Positions 35,427-43,475 of a stretch of 64,000 nt of DNA are shown in pieces. Each line of letters starts with the position of its first letter. The stretch's first letter is position 1. The stretch is taken from assembly GCF_024362345.1 (NCBI RefSeq), contig NZ_CP101505.1:2563501-2627500 (forward strand), written 5' to 3'. A program made the position numbers and the translations under genes. The notes under the pieces are model-generated. The model was not told the origin of the DNA, searched no databases, and was given only the letters and a program-made list of their open reading frames with translations. This DNA is from Polaribacter dokdonensis (lineage in GTDB: Bacteria > Bacteroidota > Bacteroidia > Flavobacteriales > Flavobacteriaceae).

Positions 35427-36086
35427 ATGAATTACGGAAAAGAGTTCGAAAAATACGCTACTAAACATCATGGAATTAGTAGTACTAGCTATACAAAAAT
35501 CACAAGTAGTTTAACTCCATACATTATGGAAGAGCGCCAAATGAATATTACTCAAATGGATGTTTTTTCACGTTTAATGATGGATAGAATTATATTTCTT
35601 GGAACAGGAATTAATGATCAAGTAGCAAATATTATACAAGCACAATTATTGTTTTTAGAAAGCGTAGATGCTAATAAAGACATTTCTATTTACATCAATT
35701 CTCCAGGAGGAGGTGTTTATGCAGGTTTAGGTATTTATGATACTATGCAGTTTATAAAGCCAGATGTTGCAACAATTTGTACAGGTATGGCTGCTTCAAT
35801 GGGAGCTGTTTTAATGTGTGCAGGAGAAAAAGGTAAACGTTCAGCTTTACCACATTCAAGAATTATGATTCACCAGCCTTTAGGAGGTGCTCAAGGTCAG
35901 GCTTCAGATATAGAAATTACGGCTAGAGAAATCTTAAAGTTAAAAGATGAATTGTATGCTATTATAGCAAATCATTCAGGGCAAACTGTAGAAAAAGTTC
36001 ACAATGATTCTGATAGAGATTATTGGATGAAAGCCAATGAAGCCAAAGAATATGGTATGATTGATGAAGTTTTAGCAAGAAAATAA
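35427..36086 (+). CDS. clpP: ATP-dependent Clp protease proteolytic subunit
   Basis: Serine protease subunit of the tetradecameric Clp chamber. The 219-residue protein has the catalytic triad S124 (MAASMG), H149 (IMIHQP) and D195 (VHNDSDRD). The [19 protein letters not shown] oxyanion/axial region and the [13 protein letters not shown] handle helix are conserved. The N-terminal 35 residues are a longer propeptide-like stretch than in E. coli. clpX follows after 43 nt, so the two are likely cotranscribed. Confidence 0.98.
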   Translation: MNYGKEFEKYATKHHGISSTSYTKITSSLTPYIMEERQMNITQMDVFSRLMMDRIIFLGTGINDQVANIIQAQLLFLESVDANKDISIYINSPGGGVYAGLGIYDTMQFIKPDVATICTGMAASMGAVLMCAGEKGKRSALPHSRIMIHQPLGGAQGQASDIEITAREILKLKDELYAIIANHSGQTVEKVHNDSDRDYWMKANEAKEYGMIDEVLARK

Positions 36087-36129
36087 CGCTAAAAAAGTCA
36101 GTTAAAGCAAAAGTAAAAAGCAGATTATA

Positions 36130-37368
36130 ATGTCGAAAGAAGAAAACTTAGAATGTTCATTTTGTGGACGTAAAAAAGCAGAAACAGATTTACTAATTGC
36201 TGGTATGGATGCCCATATTTGCGATAAATGTATAGAGCAAGCTCATGGAATTGTAGAAGAAGAAATTTCGGAAGCAAAAACATCTAGCTTATCTAAAGAT
36301 TTAACGCTAAAAAAACCATTGCAAATCAAAGAGTTTTTAGATCAATATATCATTGGTCAAAATGAAACTAAAAAAGCAATGGCTGTTGCAGTTTATAATC
36401 ATTATAAGAGATTATTACAAGATAAAAATACAGATGATGATGTTGAGATTGAAAAATCGAACATTGTTTTAGTAGGTGAAACAGGTACAGGTAAAACATT
36501 GGTAGCAAAAACAATTGCTAAGATGTTAAATGTGCCCTTTTCTATTGTAGACGCCACTGTTTTAACACAGGCAGGTTATGTAGGTGAAGATGTAGAGAGC
36601 ATTTTAAGTAGATTATTACAAGTTGCAGACTATGATGTAGAAAAGGCAGAAAGAGGTATTGTATTTATAGATGAGATTGATAAAATTGCCAGAAAAGGTG
36701 ATAATCCATCAATTACAAGAGATGTTTCTGGTGAAGGTGTTCAGCAAGCTTTATTAAAACTGTTAGAAGGTTCTGTGGTAAATGTAGCTCCTAAAGGAGG
36801 TAGAAAACATCCTGAACAAAAATTTATTGAAGTTAATACAAAAGATATTTTATTTATTGCTGGTGGAGCATTTTCAGGTATTGATAGAATTATCAGTAAA
36901 CGTTTAAATAGACAAGCTGTTGGTTTTGGTGCATCTTTAGAAGAAGATAAATTAGATGAAGACAATTTGCTACAATACATAACACCTTTAGACCTAAAAT
37001 CATTTGGTTTAATTCCAGAAATTATTGGTCGTTTACCAGTGTTGAGTTACATGAATCCTTTAGACTCAAAAACTTTAAGAGCTATTTTAACAGAGCCTAA
37101 AAACTCTATTATTAAACAATATGCTAAGCTTTTTGTTATGGATGATGTAAACTTTACAATAGATGAAGAAGCATTGAATTACATTGTAGAAAAAGCTGTT
37201 GAGTATAAATTAGGAGCAAGAGGATTACGTTCTTTATGTGAAGCAATTTTTACAGATGCTATGTTTGATTTACCAAGTTCTGAAGAAAAAGAATTTAATG
37301 TAACTAAAGATTATGCAGAGGCAAAATTATCTAACACTACATTAAAAAAGTTAAGAGCAGCTTCTTAA
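36130..37368 (+). CDS. clpX: ATP-dependent Clp protease ATP-binding subunit ClpX
   Basis: AAA+ unfoldase feeding ClpP. The 412-residue protein has an intact N-terminal zinc finger (C9, C12, C31, C34). It also has Walker A GETGTGKT (116-123), Walker B with VFIDEIDKI, the pore loop region, sensor 1, and the sensor 2 arginine in GARGLRS. An IGF-type loop for ClpP docking lies in the middle. Note the zinc finger is kept here, in contrast to DnaG and AccD in the same window. A terminator follows. Confidence 0.98.
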   Translation: MSKEENLECSFCGRKKAETDLLIAGMDAHICDKCIEQAHGIVEEEISEAKTSSLSKDLTLKKPLQIKEFLDQYIIGQNETKKAMAVAVYNHYKRLLQDKNTDDDVEIEKSNIVLVGETGTGKTLVAKTIAKMLNVPFSIVDATVLTQAGYVGEDVESILSRLLQVADYDVEKAERGIVFIDEIDKIARKGDNPSITRDVSGEGVQQALLKLLEGSVVNVAPKGGRKHPEQKFIEVNTKDILFIAGGAFSGIDRIISKRLNRQAVGFGASLEEDKLDEDNLLQYITPLDLKSFGLIPEIIGRLPVLSYMNPLDSKTLRAILTEPKNSIIKQYAKLFVMDDVNFTIDEEALNYIVEKAVEYKLGARGLRSLCEAIFTDAMFDLPSSEEKEFNVTKDYAEAKLSNTTLKKLRAAS

Positions 37369-37389
37369 AACATTAAATAATATGATATT

Positions 37390-37424
37390 AAACCTCGCTA
37401 TTTAATTTTAGTGAGGTTTTTATT
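37390..37424 (+). terminator. intrinsic terminator of clpPX
   Basis: AAACCTCGCTA (37390-37400) pairs with TAGTGAGGTTT (37409-37419) with one G-T pair; T-rich tail. Confidence 0.85.
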
Positions 37425-37485
37425 TCTATACCAATTCCATTTTACAAACAAAGTTTATATTTGTTTACTGTTACAAAATTAAATC

Positions 37486-39498
37486 ATGATTTCTAGAAGT
37501 ACCATAGACCGAGTTTTTGAATCTGCAAGAGTAGAGGAGGTTATTGGTGAATTTGTACAACTTAAAAAAGCAGGTAGCAACTTTAAAGGGCTAAGCCCTT
37601 TTACAGATGAAAAATCACCATCATTCATGGTTTCTCCTGTAAAACAAATTTGGAAAGATTTCTCTACTGGTAAAGGTGGTAATGCTATTTCGTTTTTAAT
37701 GGAACATGAGCATTATTCTTATCCAGAAGCCATAAAATGGTTGGCAAAAAAATACAATATAGAAATAGAAGAAACAGAACAAACAGATGAGCAAAAAGCG
37801 CAAATGAATGAGCGTGAAAGCATGTTTCTGGTTTCTAATTTTGCTAAAGATTATTTTCATGATTTAATGCTTAACACCAATCAAGGTAAAGCAATAGGTT
37901 TAAGCTATTTTAAAGAAAGAGGATTTACAGATGAAACCATCAAAAAATTCGATTTAGGATATTGTTTAGATGAATGGGATAATTTTACAAATGCAGCTTT
38001 AGCAAAAGGATATGATTTAAAATATTTAGCCTCTACAGGTTTAACTATTGTTAAAGAAAACAAACAATTTGATCGTTTTAAAGGCAGAGTAATGTTTCCT
38101 ATACATTCTATGTCTGGTAGAATTTTAGGTTTTGGAGGTAGAATTTTAAAGGCAGATAAAAAAGCTGCCAAATATTTAAATTCTCCTGAAAGTGATATTT
38201 ATCACAAGAGTAAAATTCTTTACGGAATTTATCAAGCTAAAAAAGAAATTGCCAAACAAGATAATTGTTATTTGGTAGAAGGTTATACAGATGTTATTTC
38301 ATTTAATCAATCTAATATAGAGAATGTTGTTGCTTCTTCAGGTACAGCATTAACCTCAGATCAAATACGTTTGGTAAATAGATTAACTAAAAATATTACT
38401 GTTCTTTTTGATGGAGATGCAGCAGGTATTAGAGCTTCAATTCGTGGAATAGATTTAATTCTAGAACAAGGAATGAACGTAAAAGTAGTTCAGTTTCCTG
38501 ATGGTGAAGATCCAGATAGTTTTGCAAAATCGCATTCAAATTCTGAGCTTAAAGCATATTTAGAAGATTCTGCTCAAGATTTCATCAACTTTAAAGTTTC
38601 GCTCTTACTAAAAGATTCTAATAACGATCCAATAAAAAAAGCTGGGGTAATTAGAGATATTGTAACTAGTATTTCAAAAATTCCAGACTCAATTCAACGT
38701 GAAGTTTACATACAAGAATGTTCTAGAATAATGGAAATTTCAGAACGTGTTTTGTTTAGTGAGTTAGCGCAGTTACTTAAAAAAGAAGTTTCTGCTAAAG
38801 CCAAGAAAAGTAAACTACAATCAGCTCCTAATCAAGATCCAAATCAACCACCTCCAGAATATTTTGCTGAAATGGAGCAAGCGCAATTAGGTGTTGTAAA
38901 AGGTGGTGAAGTAGCTTTTAAAAAAGTAGATCAGTTATCTATCTTAGAAAGAGAAATTATTCGAATCTTGTTACTTTTTGGTAATGAGCAAGTAGACTTT
39001 TTAGAAGAAATAGTAAATGTAGATGAAGATGGTAAAGAAACCATAACCACAAGAGAATATCAAAATTCTGTTTCTGCAGAAATTTATGTGCATTTGCATG
39101 ATGATGAAATTGAATTTTCAAATGAAATTTTTCAAGAGATTTACACAGAAATTATTCATCAAATAAATCAATCAGAGAAACTTAATATAGATAGCCTAGT
39201 AAATCATCCAAACCCTTCTATAGCAAATACAGTAACTTCTATTTTAATGGATGAAGAAAAACATCAATTAAGCAATTGGGAAGGTCAGAACATTTTTGTT
39301 ACCAAAGCAACAGAAGTATTGTATAAAGCCGTAAACGATTCTGTTTTTAACCTAAGAAGAATTTTAATAGGTAAAAAAATAGAAGAATTAATGAGCGAGG
39401 CCAAAGAAAGCCAGGCCCCTGTTTTAGATTTAGAGATGATAAAAGACTACACTGCTCTTAAAATGAAGCTATTCAACAAACTAAACAGAGTAGTATAA
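37486..39498 (+). CDS. dnaG: DNA primase lacking the N-terminal zinc ligands
   Basis: Synthesises RNA primers for replication. The 670-residue protein has the DnaG order: zinc-domain fold (1-100), RNA polymerase core with FKGRVMFPIHSMSGRILGFGGR, TOPRIM domain with LVEGYTDVISF and VLFDGDAAGIRA, and a C-terminal helicase-binding domain. The zinc ribbon position is kept in fold but not in ligands: where other DnaG have C-x2-H and C-x2-C, this protein has S37, T40, D58 and T61. A related pattern is seen in AccD here. The primase is probably still active, using a metal-free fold; that is inference. Confidence 0.96.
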   Translation: MISRSTIDRVFESARVEEVIGEFVQLKKAGSNFKGLSPFTDEKSPSFMVSPVKQIWKDFSTGKGGNAISFLMEHEHYSYPEAIKWLAKKYNIEIEETEQTDEQKAQMNERESMFLVSNFAKDYFHDLMLNTNQGKAIGLSYFKERGFTDETIKKFDLGYCLDEWDNFTNAALAKGYDLKYLASTGLTIVKENKQFDRFKGRVMFPIHSMSGRILGFGGRILKADKKAAKYLNSPESDIYHKSKILYGIYQAKKEIAKQDNCYLVEGYTDVISFNQSNIENVVASSGTALTSDQIRLVNRLTKNITVLFDGDAAGIRASIRGIDLILEQGMNVKVVQFPDGEDPDSFAKSHSNSELKAYLEDSAQDFINFKVSLLLKDSNNDPIKKAGVIRDIVTSISKIPDSIQREVYIQECSRIMEISERVLFSELAQLLKKEVSAKAKKSKLQSAPNQDPNQPPPEYFAEMEQAQLGVVKGGEVAFKKVDQLSILEREIIRILLLFGNEQVDFLEEIVNVDEDGKETITTREYQNSVSAEIYVHLHDDEIEFSNEIFQEIYTEIIHQINQSEKLNIDSLVNHPNPSIANTVTSILMDEEKHQLSNWEGQNIFVTKATEVLYKAVNDSVFNLRRILIGKKIEELMSEAKESQAPVLDLEMIKDYTALKMKLFNKLNRVV

Positions 39499-39927
39499 TT
39501 TACAATTCTATATTTATTGATATTGTAATTTATGATGTTCTTAAATTATAGGCACTCAAAATTAAATAATCGTAAAACTGTTTAAAAAGGGTATAAAACC
39601 CTTGTTTTAACTTCTGTTTCATAGTATTTTTGAATCGAAAAAGATAAATAACAGTGAAACGAATAGTAAGTATTATAAAGATTGCACACTTATTTTTAAG
39701 ACTTCCTTTTGACATTTCTAATGGGTCTAAGAAAAAGTCTTCAATAAGGATAAAGAAATTAATGATATCAGCACGTTTGCTTTAAGCATTAATTAGTGTA
39801 AAGTGATTGGATTCAGAATGTTATCTTAACATTAATTTTAAGTCTAAAAAGTTTAATTAATCTTTCAAATAATACCTCTTAATTGTTTTTTTGTATATTT
39901 GGCGCAAGAAAAAGAAAAAAGCTAATT
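39499..39927. other. intergenic region after dnaG
   Basis: A 429-nt stretch between dnaG and the 43-residue gene. A weak hairpin AAGGG (39587-39591) / CCCTT (39599-39603) followed by GTTTTAAC might end the dnaG transcript. A 61-codon minus-strand open frame at 39530-39715 has no supporting signals. The right end holds a -7 box (39894-39901) for the small gene. Nothing else is visible. Confidence 0.6.
39894..39901 (+). promoter_or_regulatory. -7 box TATATTTG of the 43-residue gene
   Basis: TATATTTG fits the Bacteroidota -7 consensus exactly and lies 26 nt before the ATG at 39928. No clear TTG at the -33 distance. Confidence 0.5.
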
Positions 39928-40059
39928 ATGAAAAGAGTATTACAAATTTTAAAAATCATTCAATTATTCATTTTCTTACCATTTGAAATTTCAAATGGTT
40001 CTAAGAGGAGAGCTTATATGAGAATTAAGAAAATGATGGTTGCTGCAAACTTATTATAA
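39928..40059 (+). CDS. 43-residue basic protein
   Basis: ATG at 39928, TAA at 40057-40059. The product starts MKRVLQILKIIQLFIFLPF, a short amphipathic to hydrophobic segment, then NGSKRRAYMRIKKMMV and ends AANLL. An A/G-rich stretch lies about 10-20 nt before the ATG. It has its own -7 box and a strong terminator, so it is a complete transcription unit of about 200 nt. It could also be read as a small regulatory RNA that happens to contain a frame. No family is recognised. Confidence 0.6.
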   Translation: MKRVLQILKIIQLFIFLPFEISNGSKRRAYMRIKKMMVAANLL

Positions 40060-40080
40060 GGTAATTTTTTAATAAAATAA

Positions 40081-40118
40081 AAAACACGCTAGTAGGTAAC
40101 TAGCGTGTTTTTTTTGCT
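40081..40118. terminator. bidirectional terminator between the 43-residue gene and nadE
   Basis: AAAACACGCTAGT (40081-40093) pairs perfectly with ACTAGCGTGTTTT (40099-40111), loop of 5 nt. A run of T to the right and of A to the left, so it can serve both converging transcripts. Confidence 0.92.
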
Positions 40119-40125
40119 TTAATAA

Positions 40126-40914
40126 TTATTTTAATTCTTCAGGAATCTCACAAACAGGTATTGGTTGCATCTTATGCTGATTAATTCTATTTAATCTAGA
40201 ATAAATTTTGAACACTTCTAATTTTCGATCAGAAAAATCACTTTCAGTTTTTCCTTCATCTCGCATCTTCATTGCCCATTCTAACTCATCATAAGAAGCT
40301 CCAATTTGATCTTCATCTGTTCTGCTATCTCCAAATAAACCATCAGTTGGTTGCGCAATTTGTATTGAATTTGGTACACCTAAATAAGCTGCTAATTCAT
40401 AAACTTCAGATTTCATTAAGTCTGCAATTGGACTTAAATCTACACCTCCATCACCATATTTTGTATAAAACCCAACCCCAAAATCTTCTACTTTATTACC
40501 TGTTCCAGCCACTAATGAGCTATTAATTCCAGCTAAATAATATAAAGTTGTCATTCTAAGTCTTGCTCTAGTATTTGCCAAAGATAAATCTACTTTAGCT
40601 GTGTCTTCAATTGTAGGAACAGCACCTTTAAAATCTTCAAAAGTAGAGGTTAGGTCAACTCTAACTTCACTAACATTATTAAAACGATTTTTTAATTGTG
40701 CAATATGTTCTTCAGCTCTAGAAACCTGACTTGCTGCTTGGTGTATAGGCATTTCTACGCACAATGTTGTTAAGCCTGTTTTGGCACATAGAGTAGAAGT
40801 AAGTGCAGAATCTATTCCTCCAGAAACACCCACTACAAAACCTTTTACACCAGCATTGCTAGCATAATCTTTTAACCAATCTATAATATATTCAGATACT
40901 TTTTCGGTATTCAT
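40126..40914 (-). CDS. nadE: ammonia-dependent NAD synthetase
   Basis: Last step of NAD synthesis, amidating deamido-NAD with ATP. The 262-residue protein is the single-domain form without a glutaminase domain. The PP-loop is SGGIDSAL (31-38). The conserved GTGNKVEDFGVGFYTKYGDGGVDLSPIADLMKSEVY region binds NAD and ATP. It is divergent from gldB with a 59-nt gap and shares a terminator with the small gene at its other side. Confidence 0.97.
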   Translation of the reverse strand: MNTEKVSEYIIDWLKDYASNAGVKGFVVGVSGGIDSALTSTLCAKTGLTTLCVEMPIHQAASQVSRAEEHIAQLKNRFNNVSEVRVDLTSTFEDFKGAVPTIEDTAKVDLSLANTRARLRMTTLYYLAGINSSLVAGTGNKVEDFGVGFYTKYGDGGVDLSPIADLMKSEVYELAAYLGVPNSIQIAQPTDGLFGDSRTDEDQIGASYDELEWAMKMRDEGKTESDFSDRKLEVFKIYSRLNRINQHKMQPIPVCEIPEELK

Positions 40915-40973
40915 TGATAAACTATTTTAGTATTTTTATCGTTCTTAATTTCAATCACTAAGATACAAAGAAT

Positions 40974-41933
40974 ATGAGATTTTATTTTGCGCTATTGATG
41001 GTTTTAATACTATTTTTTTCTTGTTCTAATAAAAATGAGTCGCAAATAGATGTTTCTAACATAAAAGTAGATTATACTACTAAAAGGTTTGATATAGATT
41101 TCTATTCAGCAAATGAAGAAACCTTGATAGATGTAAAAGAAGAATATCCTTATTTGTTTCCAGAATCCCTTTCAGATAGTTTAGCATTTTCTAAAATAAA
41201 TGATGAACAAGAAAGAGAATTATTTAGTGAAAGTCAATTGTTCTATAAAAATCTCGACAATTTAGAAAAAGATTTGACAAGTTTGTTTAAGCATGTTAAA
41301 TATTATTATCCAACCTTTAAATCACCAAAGGTAATTACGATGTTAAGTAATATTGATTATGATAATAGAGTAATTTATGCAGACAGTTTATTGTTAATTT
41401 CTTTGGATGCTTATTTAGGTAAAAACCATCGTTATTATAATGATTTTCCAGATTATATTAAGGAAACAAATACAGAAAAACATATATCAATTGATGTTGC
41501 AAATGCATTGATTGATGCTCAAATGCCAAGCACAATTCAAAGAAGATTTGTAGATAAAATAATAGATAAAGGTAAAAAAGCCTATTTGTTAGATATGTAT
41601 TTACCCAATGTTTCTGATGCTGTAAAGATGGGATATACTCCTGAAAAATTAAATTGGGCAAAAACGAATGAAGAACAAGTTTGGATGTATTTTATAGAGA
41701 AAAATTTGTTATTTAATACCAATGCTAAACTGAATCAACGATTTATAGAAAATGCACCTTTTTCTAAATTTTATACAGCCGAAGATAAATTTACACCTGG
41801 TAGAATTGGAGTTTGGTTAGGTTGGCAAATTGTAGCTTCTTATATGCAACATAATGATGTATCTTTGCAAGAATTATTAAAAAAAGATCCAGATGAGATC
41901 TTTAATAAATCAAAATACAAACCCAAAAAATAA
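40974..41933 (+). CDS. gldB: gliding motility lipoprotein GldB
   Basis: A 319-residue lipoprotein with lipobox FFSC (C17). It matches the GldB family: an early DYTTKRFDIDFY stretch, YYYPTFKSPKVITMLSNIDYDNRVIYADSLLLISLDAYLG in the middle, and a late TPGRIGVWLGWQIVASYMQHN segment, which also resembles DUF2268-type peptidases. In Flavobacterium GldB is required for gliding motility and the T9SS. The stop codon overlaps the start of gldC by 1 nt, which fixes the pairing. Confidence 0.93.
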   Translation: MRFYFALLMVLILFFSCSNKNESQIDVSNIKVDYTTKRFDIDFYSANEETLIDVKEEYPYLFPESLSDSLAFSKINDEQERELFSESQLFYKNLDNLEKDLTSLFKHVKYYYPTFKSPKVITMLSNIDYDNRVIYADSLLLISLDAYLGKNHRYYNDFPDYIKETNTEKHISIDVANALIDAQMPSTIQRRFVDKIIDKGKKAYLLDMYLPNVSDAVKMGYTPEKLNWAKTNEEQVWMYFIEKNLLFNTNAKLNQRFIENAPFSKFYTAEDKFTPGRIGVWLGWQIVASYMQHNDVSLQELLKKDPDEIFNKSKYKPKK

Positions 41934-42268
41934 TGGCTGTTCTACATAATTCTGAGGTAAAATTTAATATAGGTTTAGACGAAAATAAAGTTCCTGAAGA
42001 AATTTCTTGGACTGCAGAAGATGGAGGTATAGATGATGCTGCTTCTAAAGCAGTAATGATTTCTGTTTGGGATCATCAGAAAAAAGATACTCTACGAATG
42101 GATTTATGGACGAAAGACATGCCTGTTGATGAAATGAAACAGTTTTATCATCAAACTTTAGTTTCTATGGCAGATACTTTTGAAAGAGCTACAGACGATC
42201 AAAAAATGAGTGCTACAATGCGTGATTTTTGTGATTACTTTGCAGAAAAGTTAGAGCTTAAAAAATAA
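41933..42268 (+). CDS. gldC: gliding motility protein GldC
   Basis: A 111-residue soluble protein without signal peptide, of normal GldC length. The opening SEVKFNIGLDENKVPEEISWTAEDGG and the central SVWDHQKKDTLRMDLWTKDMPVDEMKQF are typical. It is translationally coupled to gldB. GldC supports gliding but is not essential in Flavobacterium. It converges on folK with only 3 nt between the stop codons. Confidence 0.93.
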   Translation: MAVLHNSEVKFNIGLDENKVPEEISWTAEDGGIDDAASKAVMISVWDHQKKDTLRMDLWTKDMPVDEMKQFYHQTLVSMADTFERATDDQKMSATMRDFCDYFAEKLELKK

Positions 42269-42271
42269 GTT

Positions 42272-43396
42272 TTAACCGTTTTTTATTTGATTGATGATGT
42301 TAGTGTAATCATCAGGATTATTTACAAAATCAAGTTCAGAAACATCAATGACTAAGGTGTTTAAATTTTGTTGCGTACTTATAAAGCTTTTGTAACCATC
42401 ATGAATTTTCTGTAAATAAGAAGCTTCTATATTTTGCTCATAATCTCTACCACGTTTTTTAATGTTTTCTAAAAGGCGAGTGGTATTTTGATAGAGATAA
42501 ACATATAGATCTGGCTTTGTAATTTCTTTATACATTAAATCAAACATTTTACGATACAGCAGATATTCATCTTTTTGTAAAGTAATTTGAGCAAAAATTA
42601 ATGACTTAAAAATATAATAATCAGAAACTACAAAATTTTTAAATAAATCTAATTGCGCTAAATCATCAGATAATTGCTGATATCTATCAGCCAAAAAACT
42701 CATTTCTAAAGGAAAGGCAAAGCGTTCTTTATCTTCGTAAAATTTTGGTAAAAATGGATTATCTGCAAAACGTTCTAATACAATTTTTGCATTAAATTCA
42801 TCAGACATCATTTTAGAAAGTGATGTTTTACCTGCACCAATATTACCTTCAATTGCAATGTAATTGTATTTTTCTGATATTGGAATTGGTCTCTTTGGTT
42901 TTTCATTTAACAAGGTTATATCAGAATCATCATTACAATTTTGTAAGCAAATGGCAATTTTCTGTTTTTCTATTGGATGAATAACTGAACCAGCAATTTC
43001 AGCTAAAGGAACCATCACAAATTTACGCGCTAACATTTTTGAGTGTGGTACAATGAGCGTCTTAGAAAAGATGATTTCATCATCAAACAATAAGATATCT
43101 ATATCTATGTTTCTATCTGCATAACCAGCTACATTTTTACGTTTTCTACCTAATTCACTTTCTATATTTAGTAGAATTTGCATTAACTTTTCTGGTGGAT
43201 GGTAGGTGGTTACTTTTATACAAATATTGTAAAAATCATTACTATCAAAACCCCAAGATGCAGTTTTATAGATAGAAGAAATACTTAAAACAGCTCCTAC
43301 CTTATCTGCAATAAGGTCTATTGCATTTTGCAAGTTTTCTAGTTTATTTCCTTGGTTTGTGCCTAAAGATAAGTAAGTGATTCTTTGAATTTTCAT
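42272..43396 (-). CDS. folK: HPPK-deoxynucleoside kinase fusion
   Basis: A two-enzyme protein of 374 residues from the ATG at 43396 (an upstream start at 43444 adds an unlikely hydrophobic stretch). The N-terminal 150 residues are 6-hydroxymethyl-dihydropterin pyrophosphokinase, with LSLGTNQGNK and the GRKRKNVAGYADRNIDIDILLFDD signature for folate synthesis. The C-terminal 200 residues are a deoxynucleoside kinase: Walker A GNIGAGKTS, ERFADNPFL and the GRDYEQ lid region. The join combines folate and deoxynucleotide supply, both needed for thymidylate synthesis. Such fusions occur in Bacteroidota. Confidence 0.93.
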   Translation of the reverse strand: MKIQRITYLSLGTNQGNKLENLQNAIDLIADKVGAVLSISSIYKTASWGFDSNDFYNICIKVTTYHPPEKLMQILLNIESELGRKRKNVAGYADRNIDIDILLFDDEIIFSKTLIVPHSKMLARKFVMVPLAEIAGSVIHPIEKQKIAICLQNCNDDSDITLLNEKPKRPIPISEKYNYIAIEGNIGAGKTSLSKMMSDEFNAKIVLERFADNPFLPKFYEDKERFAFPLEMSFLADRYQQLSDDLAQLDLFKNFVVSDYYIFKSLIFAQITLQKDEYLLYRKMFDLMYKEITKPDLYVYLYQNTTRLLENIKKRGRDYEQNIEASYLQKIHDGYKSFISTQQNLNTLVIDVSELDFVNNPDDYTNIINQIKNG

Positions 43397-43425
43397 AAGA
43401 GACACAAAGAAACAAAAAAGCATAA

Positions 43426-43455
43426 AAAAATCGCCAATTATCATTGGCGATTTTT
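43426..43455 (-). terminator. intrinsic terminator of pnp
   Basis: AAAAATCGCCAAT (43426-43438), loop TATC, ATTGGCGATTTTT (43443-43455). Perfect 13-bp stem, 20 nt after the pnp stop. Confidence 0.92.
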
Positions 43456-43475
43456 AATATCAAATTAAAAAGAAT

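Noticed and set aside
39530..39715. 61-codon minus-strand open frame between dnaG and nadE
   Set aside because: No promoter or ribosome site, no recognisable composition, and long A/T-rich gaps of this size are expected to hold such frames by chance.
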